Shown in pieces: positions 8,170 to 15,263 of a stretch of 30,078 bases of DNA. Origin of the DNA: CAZPDM01 sp964585305 (GTDB taxonomy: Bacteria; Planctomycetota; Uabimicrobiia; Uabimicrobiales; JABWCH01); contig CAZPDM010000054.1 in assembly GCA_964585305.1 (NCBI GenBank), positions 1 through 30,078 on the forward strand, written 5' to 3'. The position numbers were made by a program, and so were the translations under genes. The stretch's first letter is position 1. The number at the start of each line of letters is the position of its first letter. The notes under the pieces are model-generated. The model worked only from the letters and a program-made list of their open reading frames with translations. It searched no databases and was not told where the DNA came from.

Positions 8170-9022
8170 ATTCTATAAACTCCTTAGTCAAATCTTCAAT
8201 GAATTTATTGGTAACTTTATACTTTCCTTTGAAACTTTGATTAGGAATATTATATTCCAATGATTCTGCAATTGTGTTAGTTTGAGGGATTTGTGTTTTA
8301 AAAATTGTTGGTAAAGGCAATCCTTTACTTATACAATTTGCTTCCAAATTTTTAGGCCAATCTTCTAATATTCTACGATGAGTAGAATGATTGCGACATT
8401 GAGTAAAAAGAATTCCTAACGCAGTAAGTTTAAGATCACGTTTCACAGAATAGTCAGAAATGTATTGAATAAGAGTAGGCACCCCATACGTTGACATTCT
8501 ATCTGGAATAGTTGGAATTAAATAAAAATTACTGATTTCCAAAGCGTTTTGAGTCAAAAAACCTAAAGTTGGAGGACAATCAATTAAAATATAGTCATAG
8601 TCATTTAATATTTCAGAAATGCTTTGCTTTAAAACAGTCATAGGTAAAATTCGATAACTTGTTTTAATTGGAATATACTGAATATCTTCCCAAATATCAA
8701 AAAACTTAGGAGTAGATGGTAACAAATGCAAATTTTCTAATTTTAAATTAGAAACCGTAAATTGTATGAAATTCCTTAAATTTGGCAATTCTTCATCATC
8801 TAAAGCTGCTTTAAATACTTGATATAAAGTATAATTTTTTCTATCTATATCAATCCATTTCTCATCACCAATTAAAGCAACAGTCGAGCTTGTTTGAGGA
8901 TCTATATCTATAACTAACACTTTACGATAATATTCTGAAGCTAGACATTCAGCAATTTGAACTGTTGTAGCAGTTTTGCCAACTCCCCCTTTGAAATTGA
9001 TAATGCTTATAACTTTTCCCAT
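8159..9022 (-). CDS. ParA/Soj family partition ATPase
   Basis: Deviant Walker-A ATPase of the ParA/MinD class, which positions DNA or protein cargo by ATP-dependent nonspecific DNA binding. The 287 residues include the deviant Walker A KGGVGKT (residues 11-17, signature Lys11 and Lys16), the switch I region DIDPQ (39-43) and the Walker B/switch II YILIDCPPTLG. There is no N-terminal HTH, so autoregulation by ParA alone is unlikely. AGAAAGGG precedes the ATG. The partner gene overlaps downstream; no parB was seen. The upstream intergenic region is rich in inverted repeats that could be centromere-like. Neighbouring housekeeping genes suggest a chromosomal rather than plasmid copy. Cargo unknown. 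Confidence 0.92.
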   Translation of the reverse strand: MGKVISIINFKGGVGKTATTVQIAECLASEYYRKVLVIDIDPQTSSTVALIGDEKWIDIDRKNYTLYQVFKAALDDEELPNLRNFIQFTVSNLKLENLHLLPSTPKFFDIWEDIQYIPIKTSYRILPMTVLKQSISEILNDYDYILIDCPPTLGFLTQNALEISNFYLIPTIPDRMSTYGVPTLIQYISDYSVKRDLKLTALGILFTQCRNHSTHRRILEDWPKNLEANCISKGLPLPTIFKTQIPQTNTIAESLEYNIPNQSFKGKYKVTNKFIEDLTKEFIEYAK

Positions 9023-9085
9023 TAAAACCCTTTCTTATTTTTTTTAAAATTATTTTTGTTGAGTCTTATATATAGAAAAAAATAT

Positions 9086-9134
9086 AAATATTTATATAAT
9101 ATAATGTTATATAAATATTTGTTACTATATTATA
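9086..9134 (-). promoter_or_regulatory. Candidate parA promoter with perfect 14-bp inverted repeat
   Basis: AAATATTTATATAA (9086-9099) is exactly mirrored by its complement at 9107-9120 with a 7-nt centre, about 64 bp upstream of parA. On the minus strand TATAAT (9134-9129) could be a -10; no good -35 was found. The arm/centre geometry resembles the operator at 2129-2181. Pure A/T composition lowers confidence. Confidence 0.45.
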
Positions 9135-9188
9135 GCAAAAAATATTTTTTTATAAATAAAAATTTTAGCAAAAAAATAATTTGCTTGA

Positions 9189-9299
9189 TTTGGAAATATC
9201 TTTTTGCTAGAATTTTCTCACCACTAAGTTTTCTAAAGAACTACTTACTTAGAAATTTTATAAAGTGTTAGTGGTAAAATTTCTAAATAAGTTTCCAAA
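9189..9299. repeat. Long nested inverted repeat
   Basis: Three nested levels are visible: TTTGGAAA (9189-9196) with TTTCCAAA (9292-9299); an imperfect stem including CACCACTAA (9219-9227 region) with TTAGTGGTAAAATTTCT (9268-9284); and TTTCTAA (9230-9236) with TTAGAAA (9249-9255). No ORF explains it. It could fold as RNA or act at DNA level. Confidence 0.55.
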
Positions 9300-9303
9300 A
9301 AAT

Positions 9304-9375
9304 AAATTTTCATTTCCTTAAAAATTCAATCCTCCCGGGCGTTTCATCCCGCCCAAAAGCAGTAGATGAAAATTT
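9304..9375. repeat. Two-level stem with GGGCG-N8-CGCCC apical hairpin (first copy)
   Basis: Outer arms AAATTTTCAT (9304-9313) and ATGAAAATTT (9366-9375) are perfect 10-bp complements. They enclose GGGCG (9337-9341) and CGCCC (9350-9354) with an 8-nt loop. The GC-rich tip stands out in very AT-rich surroundings. Confidence 0.6.
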
Positions 9376-9402
9376 TTGCGTATCTAGGTGTTTTTTTGGA
9401 AG

Positions 9403-9438
9403 TTTAGTTTAAAATTTAGTATCTTATTTTAAACTAAA
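9403..9438. repeat. Perfect 13-bp inverted repeat
   Basis: TTTAGTTTAAAAT (9403-9415) and ATTTTAAACTAAA (9426-9438) are exact complements with a 10-nt centre. It lies between the two GGGCG-capped structures. Confidence 0.6.
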
Positions 9439-9470
9439 TGTTACATAAAAGCATATCTAGCGCGGTACTA

Positions 9471-9683
9471 TATAATCTAAAGAGTTTTTTTCATTTGCTG
9501 ATAAGGGGCGGGGTATTTCGCCCATTTAGATTTTTGGTGTTGACGGGAGCCGCACTAAATTGGATTTGGAAATTAAAGCAAGAAAGAAATATTTATTAGC
9601 TATTCATTATGTTAGTAAAAAAAATCAACTGATAGTTGAATAGTAAAAATATTTTTTTATCAAAGGATGAGGAGTCTTTTTTC
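9471..9683 (+). promoter_or_regulatory. Candidate rpsA promoter and long leader with structured elements
   Basis: A perfect TATAAT lies at 9471-9476, without a convincing -35. Overlapping it, AATCTAAA (9474-9481) pairs exactly with TTTAGATT (9525-9532) and encloses a second GGGCG-N8-CGCCC hairpin (9506-9510 with 9519-9523). Further down, TCAACT/AGTTGA (9625-9630, 9634-9639) forms a small hairpin. A transcript from this -10 would carry about 200 nt of leader, which would allow autogenous control of S1; that is inference. Confidence 0.45.
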
Positions 9684-11465
9684 ATGAAGAAACAAAAGGA
9701 CATTGTAAAAAAGTTTCAGATTTCCGAAGAACAGCTAAATAACGAAGTTAACGAAGCGATGAAAGATTTAGCAAAAGAAGAAATCACTGCTTCTTATGAA
9801 GCTTCTATCAAAGATTTTGAACCAGAAAAAATCGTTAAAGGCCGTGTTATTAATGTTGTTTCGGATAAAGTTATTGTTGATATTGGTTACAAATCTGAAG
9901 GCGAAGTTCCTCTTGCTGAATTTGATGAAACACCAAAAATCAATGAACAAATCGAAGTACTACTCGAAACTGTTGAAGATGAAACCGGCGAAATCGTTCT
10001 TTCCAAGAAAAAAGCCGATCGCATTCGAGGTTGGGAACGTCTTATCGAAACCAAAAACGAAGGCGATATGGTCGAAGGAAAAGTCATCCGCAAAATCAAA
10101 GGTGGCTTACTTCTCGACGTTGGCGTGCCAGTATTTTTGCCTGCTTCTCAAATTGACATCCGTCGCACTGGCGATATTTCTGAATACATTGGCCAACAAC
10201 TTAAAGCCCAAATCATTAAGATTGACGAAGCCCGCATGAATATCGTTGTTTCTCGCCGTCGTCTTATTGAAGAAGAACGTCGCAAGATGAAAGAAAAACT
10301 TTTGGAAGAACTCCAAGAAGGTCAAATCATTACTGGCGTTGTCAAGAATATCGCTGATTTCGGCGTCTTTGTTGATCTTGGTGGTATTGATGGATTGCTC
10401 CATATTACTGATATGAGTTGGGGCCGCATCAGTCATCCACAAGAAATGGTCAATATTGATGATAAGATCGAAGTCAAAATCCTCAAGTTGGATCGCAAAC
10501 GCGAACGTATTGCATTGGGACTCAAACAAAAAACAGAAAGCCCATGGACCAATGTCGAACAAAAATATCCAGTCAATACCAAAGTCAAAGGCAAAGTTGT
10601 CAATGTCATGCCTTATGGCGCATTCGTTAAATTAGAAGATGGTATTGAAGGACTTGTTCACATTTCCGAAATGTCTTGGACTCGCCGCGTTACCAACCCT
10701 AGCGAACTTGTAACCATTGGTGATGAAGTTGATGTTGTTATTCTAAGCATCAATAAAGAAAAACAAGAAATTTCCCTTGGCATGAAACAAACTGGTGCCA
10801 ATCCATGGGATTTAGTCTTGCAAAAATACCCAATCAATTCCACCGTTACTGGAAAAGTGCGCAATCTTACCAATTATGGTGCTTTTATTGAATTAGAAGA
10901 AGGCATTGATGGCTTGCTTCATATTTCTGATATGAGTTGGACAAAGAAAATTAGCCATCCATCAGAAATCCTCAAAAAAGGCGATGTTGTAAAAACTGTT
11001 GTTTTGGAAGTAAATGTTGGTCAAGCCGAAAAACGCATTGCTTTAGGAATGAAACAACTTTCCGCAGATCCATGGGAAAAGGACATTCCAGAACGTTACA
11101 ATGTTGGTGATGTTGTAACTGGCAAAGTAACTAAACTTACTAACTTTGGCGTTTTTGTAGAACTCGAATCTGATTTGGAAGGATTGCTCCATATTTCCGC
11201 TTTATCAGACCGCCAAATTAAATCTCCAGACGAAATCGTAACAGTTGGCGACACAGTAGAAGTAAAAATTCTACGTCTTGATAAAACCGAACGCAAAATT
11301 GGACTTTCCTTAGTTCGCGCACGTCCAGGCCAAGAACCAGCTGCTACAGAACAACCTAAAGTGGAACAACCCGCAGAACAACCTAAAGTGGAACAACCCG
11401 CAGAACAACCTAAAGTGGAACAACCTGCAGAACAACCTAAACCTGAAAATCCTGATAAAAACTAA
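9684..11465 (+). CDS. rpsA: 30S ribosomal protein S1, six S1 domains
   Basis: Binds mRNA on the small ribosomal subunit and aids initiation. Six S1 (OB-fold) repeats follow in order, beginning near EKIVKGRVINV, GDMVEGKVIRK, GQIITGVVKNI, NTKVKGKVVNV, NSTVTGKVRNL and GDVVTGKVTKL; the last four have the typical LLHIS/LVHIS-M/L-S core. The start is the ATG at 9684, because GGATGAGGAG (9665-9674) sits 9 nt upstream; an in-frame TTG at 9636 would add 16 residues but has no such site. This gives 593 residues. The C-terminus is a Pro/Gln/Glu tail of three PKVEQPAEQ units. Codon use is richer in C-ending codons than in neighbours, as expected for a highly expressed gene. Confidence 0.96.
   Translation: MKKQKDIVKKFQISEEQLNNEVNEAMKDLAKEEITASYEASIKDFEPEKIVKGRVINVVSDKVIVDIGYKSEGEVPLAEFDETPKINEQIEVLLETVEDETGEIVLSKKKADRIRGWERLIETKNEGDMVEGKVIRKIKGGLLLDVGVPVFLPASQIDIRRTGDISEYIGQQLKAQIIKIDEARMNIVVSRRRLIEEERRKMKEKLLEELQEGQIITGVVKNIADFGVFVDLGGIDGLLHITDMSWGRISHPQEMVNIDDKIEVKILKLDRKRERIALGLKQKTESPWTNVEQKYPVNTKVKGKVVNVMPYGAFVKLEDGIEGLVHISEMSWTRRVTNPSELVTIGDEVDVVILSINKEKQEISLGMKQTGANPWDLVLQKYPINSTVTGKVRNLTNYGAFIELEEGIDGLLHISDMSWTKKISHPSEILKKGDVVKTVVLEVNVGQAEKRIALGMKQLSADPWEKDIPERYNVGDVVTGKVTKLTNFGVFVELESDLEGLLHISALSDRQIKSPDEIVTVGDTVEVKILRLDKTERKIGLSLVRARPGQEPAATEQPKVEQPAEQPKVEQPAEQPKVEQPAEQPKPENPDKN
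11355..11447 (+). repeat. 27-bp tandem repeat encoding the S1 tail
   Basis: Units start at 11355, 11382 and 11409, with a partial one at 11436; the first two are identical and the third differs by one base. They encode PKVEQPAEQ, a probably disordered extension. Confidence 0.92.
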
Positions 11466-11486
11466 TTTTTAATGATAAATTTTAAC

Positions 11487-11549
11487 GGAAAATACTTTGT
11501 TGCTTAATTTTTGATTGTACTCAATCAGAAGTCGTAATAAATATTTTCC
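11487..11549 (+). ncRNA. Two-stem hairpin element, copy A (rpsA 3' UTR)
   Basis: The outer stem GGAAAATACTTTGTTGC (11487-11503) pairs with GTAATAAATATTTTCC (11534-11549), with one bulged C and two G-U pairs. The inner stem 11508-11517 pairs with 11522-11531 over a TACT loop, with two more G-U pairs. A second copy is at 22519-22584. All wobbles are valid on the + strand only, which favours an RNA read from the rpsA strand. The element ends 7 nt before the rpsA terminator stem. Confidence 0.65.
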
Positions 11550-11555
11550 TACCTT

Positions 11556-11590
11556 AATGGAGATCGCCTTCTTGACGGTCTCCATTATTT
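11556..11590 (+). terminator. Terminator after rpsA
   Basis: AATGGAGA (11556-11563) pairs with TCTCCATT (11579-11586), with further pairing inward, followed by an AT-rich, T-rich stretch. The T tract is imperfect. Confidence 0.7.
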
Positions 11591-11621
11591 CTTATATACA
11601 AAAAATTAGCAAAGGTTTATT

Positions 11622-13148
11622 ATGATTACAAACACAATAATATTGGTTACAAGTACTATTTTAGGATATATGATATATAATATTATTATAAAAAAAAGGT
11701 TAAAACTTGCGCAAGACATTTCTCAAGATATTTTACTTGCTGTTCAACAACGTGTACGACAGAGACAAAAAGAAATTAGTATTAGCTTAAGCCAAGAACT
11801 TGAACTACGTCAAAATTATCAACAAATGATTGCTGAACTTAAGCAAAGTAATGAAATAATGGCTCAAAAACAAATATTACAAGAGAAAGATTTAGATTAT
11901 ACCGAAACAAAATTAAACCGACAGCAAGAAAAGTTAGAACAAATTAAACGAGAATTGCTACGACAGGAGGAAAAAAATAATTCTCTAGAACAAGAATCAC
12001 AATATATTCAAGATAAAATACAGAAAACTTTATTAGAAAAATCTGGATACACATATCCTGAAATACAAGATCGATTTTTCTATGATTTCCAACAAGAGAT
12101 GGATTCTGAATACCTAAAATACCAAGAAAATATGAAAGAGTTTCTTGCTATAAATTCTGAACGAATTGCTAGCCGAATTTTATCTGCTGCCATTCATCGC
12201 TGCTCTTTTAGTCATTGGTCAGAAAGTTATCCTAGTTCTATTCCATTAGAAGATGAAAGTTTACTTTCTCAAATCTTTACACCTTCCCTTCAAGATACAT
12301 TTAGTGAAGAATTAGATGTTAAGTTAGAATATGATCAAGGAGCAATTTTAATAGTTACAGCAGATGGTTGTAAACGAGAAATAACAAGGCAAGTATTAAG
12401 CCTTATGATTAGTAATAAAGTTTTTACTTTAAGTACAATTCGTATATGGATACAACAGACACGATCACGATTAGAACGAGAAATTTTCGAAACGGGAAAA
12501 GCAGTTTGTGTAGATTTGGGGATTCACCTTTCAGAAGAAATTTATCGCTTACTAGGACGTTTGAAATATCGTACTAGTTTTGGACAAAATGTATTATGGC
12601 ATTCTGTAGAGGTAGCTAGGCTTGCTAAATTTTTAGCTTATGAGATAGGGCTTGATCCTGAAATGGCCTGTCGTGCAGGATTATTACACGATATTGGAAA
12701 AGCAGTTGATCATGAGCAAGAAGGCGGACACCCAGAAATTGGCGGAGAAATTTTACAAAATTTTGCAGAAGCTCCTGAAATCATTGAAGGAGTTACAGGG
12801 CACCATGAAGATGTTCAATCAGATACTCCGTACGCAACACTTATTAGTGCAGCAGATGCAATTAGTGCTTCACGTCCTGGAGCAAGACGAGAAACTTTTG
12901 AAAAATATATTCATCGGTTAGAAAAGTTAGAATCTATAGCTTATGAAATACCTGGTGTAGAAAATGCTTATGCAATTTCAGCAGGGCGTGAAATTCGTCT
13001 TATTGTAGCACCAGATAAAGTACCTGACGGAGATGTTACTTCAGTTGCAAGAAATATCGCAAATGCAATCGAACAAGAATTGCACTATCCAGGAAAAATT
13101 AAAATTACCGTCATTAGGGAAATGAAGGTCGTTGAATATGCACATTAA
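11622..13148 (+). CDS. rny: Ribonuclease Y with degenerate KH domain
   Basis: Membrane-anchored endoribonuclease that initiates mRNA decay. The 508 residues have the family order: N-terminal TM helix (about 4-22), long coiled coil (about 35-140), KH region (about 205-290), and HD domain with His327 (WHSVEVA) and His356-Asp357 (LLHDIGKAVDH), then the conserved ADAISASRPGARRETFEKY and VIREMKVVEYA end. The HD part is well conserved. In the KH region the family signature IIGREGRNIR is absent; SLLSQIFTPSLQDTF occupies that position. CAAAGG precedes the ATG. The gene lies downstream of the rpsA terminator, 156 bp after rpsA. Confidence 0.94.
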   Translation: MITNTIILVTSTILGYMIYNIIIKKRLKLAQDISQDILLAVQQRVRQRQKEISISLSQELELRQNYQQMIAELKQSNEIMAQKQILQEKDLDYTETKLNRQQEKLEQIKRELLRQEEKNNSLEQESQYIQDKIQKTLLEKSGYTYPEIQDRFFYDFQQEMDSEYLKYQENMKEFLAINSERIASRILSAAIHRCSFSHWSESYPSSIPLEDESLLSQIFTPSLQDTFSEELDVKLEYDQGAILIVTADGCKREITRQVLSLMISNKVFTLSTIRIWIQQTRSRLEREIFETGKAVCVDLGIHLSEEIYRLLGRLKYRTSFGQNVLWHSVEVARLAKFLAYEIGLDPEMACRAGLLHDIGKAVDHEQEGGHPEIGGEILQNFAEAPEIIEGVTGHHEDVQSDTPYATLISAADAISASRPGARRETFEKYIHRLEKLESIAYEIPGVENAYAISAGREIRLIVAPDKVPDGDVTSVARNIANAIEQELHYPGKIKITVIREMKVVEYAH

Positions 13149-13196
13149 AAATTTCATAAATTTTTTAGCCAAATAATCATAAAACGGGTCTAAATT

Positions 13197-15251
13197 ATGA
13201 AAATTAAAGTTACTTTAGGAATTATTTTAATATCTGTAATATTAGCATGGAATATATTATTTACTTCTAAAAATATTTCGTATAATATAGTTTTTATTAC
13301 TGTAGATACATTACGAGCAGATAGATTAGGATGTTATGGTTATCCACAAGCTGGGACGCCAAACATAGATAAACTTGCTAATAATGGAATATTATTTACA
13401 AAAACATATTCGACTAGTCCTCTAACATTTCCTTCCCACTCCTCTATTATGACTGGCACTAATCCAACCTGGCATGGAATTCGTGATAATAGTTTCTTTT
13501 CTTTCCCTCAGCATATTCCTACTTTAGCCAGCATTTTACAAGAGTATGGATATTATACAGCGGCAACTGTCAGCAGTGCAACATTAGCTAGATCCAAAGG
13601 ATTATACAAAGGTTTTTGTGAATATGATGATGTTCCAAGCAATGCTTCAACAGTTGGAGAATCTCATACTGTAGCGGAGCGTATTGGAGAAGATTCTATT
13701 CAAATTTCTCTGCAACAATTAAAACGCTGTTTGGATATGCCACGCCCATTTTTATTATGGTTGCATTTATTTGATCCTCATGCTGAATATTCTCCTCCAT
13801 CTCCCTTTCGGGAAAAATATTCTAAAGATTTATACCAAGGAGAAATTTCATATACTGACTATTGTCTAGGTAAGTTATTCCAAGAACTTGATCTTCATCC
13901 TGAAAAAAAATCAAATACTATTATTGTACTCACGGCAGATCATGGAGAAGGATTAGGCGAGCATGGAGAACTTAGTCATGGCTATTTTCTTTATAATACT
14001 ACACTTCATATTCCGTGGATTATAGCAGGTTCAATGTTACCTAAAGGGCATATAATAACAAATTCTTGTTCTAGTGTAGACATACTCCCCACAATTTTAT
14101 CTTTACTTGGAATTCAAAATCATGGCCATTCACAAGGACAAGATTTATCAAAAAAAATATTTTCTAAAGAAAATTTACAACAACATGATGAACAAAACAG
14201 TGAGTTTTTTAATACTCCTGCAAGTTATGCTGAAACTTACTATACTTACCACGCATTTGGTTGGCGTATTTTACGTAGTTTAATTGTTGGACACTATAAA
14301 TACCATGATACAAAACATGGAGCATTGTATAATTTAGAGAGCGATCCTACAGAAAAACAAAATTTACTTAATTCCAGGCAAGATCTTTCAATGCTTGTTA
14401 AGCAATTCCAGCAAAGATTATCTACATATCAAACAAATCTATCTTCTAGTTATAATAATATGGAATCTATGCAAAACCTTGCAGATATGCAGGGTTTGGG
14501 ATATATTAGTAGCTATATTGAGCATGATAATTTTCCAATAGTTAGTAATGAATCTAATAACTTGCTCCCAGAACCTACGGAAATGGTTGACATTATTTCG
14601 TTATTTATTCGGGCTCAAACTAACCTTGCAAAAAATCAAGACGAAGAAGCCATCAAAATTTTCAACCAAATTTTAAAGAAAGATCCTAAAAATTTACAAA
14701 GTTGGGTTTTATTAGGAAAATGTTATGTGCGCCAAAATCAACTGGAGCTTGCGCAAAAAACATATCTTAACCTTTTAGAAATTCGTCCTACTTGGATGAC
14801 AACTAAAAAAGCATTGCTAGATGTTGAAATGCAACGTCAAGACTATGCTATTGCTCAACGGATCATTGACGAAATTATAAAAATTGAAGGCGAAAAAGAT
14901 GCAATGGTTTTGTCACGTCAAGCCTATCTTAAAATTCTCTCCCAAAATTTTGTTGAAGCCAGCCGTATTGCGCAAAAAGCTACTATTCAGGATCCCAAAT
15001 TGCCAAGTGCTTGGTTTTATTGGGGAATTAGTTTAAATAACTTAAAAGATTATGCTAAAGCAATTCCTATATGGAGAGAGGCAATACGATTACGAAATAA
15101 TTGGCCGGAAGCCTACTACCACTATGGGCAGGCTTTAAGCCAGCAACAATCTATCAATCAAGCTAGAGAGGCTTACCAACGAGCTTTAGAACAATTGTTG
15201 CATACAGATCCTCTGTATAATGAGATACAGAAGGAATTGCAAAAAAAGTAG
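13197..15251 (+). CDS. Sulfatase-superfamily hydrolase with C-terminal TPRs, membrane-anchored
   Basis: Alkaline-phosphatase-superfamily enzyme of 684 residues. Residues 5-22 form an N-terminal signal anchor. The metal-binding start FITVDTLRADRLGCYGYP has Asp37, and the second metal site TADHGEGLGEHG has Asp248-His249. At the nucleophile position there is no C/S-x-P-x-R formylglycine motif; the sequence is LTFPSHSSIMTG, with Thr77 or Ser80 as candidates, as in TPR-bearing sulfatase-like proteins and phosphoglycerol-transferase relatives. Residues about 465-684 are TPR repeats (AIKIFNQILKKDPKN and four or more similar). The active site is probably extracytoplasmic. The stop is 12 bp before the next gene, so they form an operon. 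Substrate unknown; it may hydrolyse sulfate or phosphate esters. Confidence 0.87.
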   Translation: MKIKVTLGIILISVILAWNILFTSKNISYNIVFITVDTLRADRLGCYGYPQAGTPNIDKLANNGILFTKTYSTSPLTFPSHSSIMTGTNPTWHGIRDNSFFSFPQHIPTLASILQEYGYYTAATVSSATLARSKGLYKGFCEYDDVPSNASTVGESHTVAERIGEDSIQISLQQLKRCLDMPRPFLLWLHLFDPHAEYSPPSPFREKYSKDLYQGEISYTDYCLGKLFQELDLHPEKKSNTIIVLTADHGEGLGEHGELSHGYFLYNTTLHIPWIIAGSMLPKGHIITNSCSSVDILPTILSLLGIQNHGHSQGQDLSKKIFSKENLQQHDEQNSEFFNTPASYAETYYTYHAFGWRILRSLIVGHYKYHDTKHGALYNLESDPTEKQNLLNSRQDLSMLVKQFQQRLSTYQTNLSSSYNNMESMQNLADMQGLGYISSYIEHDNFPIVSNESNNLLPEPTEMVDIISLFIRAQTNLAKNQDEEAIKIFNQILKKDPKNLQSWVLLGKCYVRQNQLELAQKTYLNLLEIRPTWMTTKKALLDVEMQRQDYAIAQRIIDEIIKIEGEKDAMVLSRQAYLKILSQNFVEASRIAQKATIQDPKLPSAWFYWGISLNNLKDYAKAIPIWREAIRLRNNWPEAYYHYGQALSQQQSINQAREAYQRALEQLLHTDPLYNEIQKELQKK

Positions 15252-15263
15252 AGAGTAGTTCGC

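Noticed and set aside
7874..8263. 129-residue + strand ORF across the parA/partner overlap
   Set aside because: It is antisense to two coupled genes, and its Phe/Ser-rich composition mirrors their Lys/Glu codons.
9056..9271. 71-residue + strand ORF upstream of rpsA
   Set aside because: Its translation is almost all Lys, Tyr, Leu, Ile and Phe, as expected from random AT-rich DNA, and it crosses the inverted repeats.
9636..9683. Upstream TTG start extending rpsA by 16 residues
   Set aside because: The ATG at 9684 has GGATGAGGAG at ideal distance; the TTG has no ribosome binding site and lies in the AT-rich leader hairpin.
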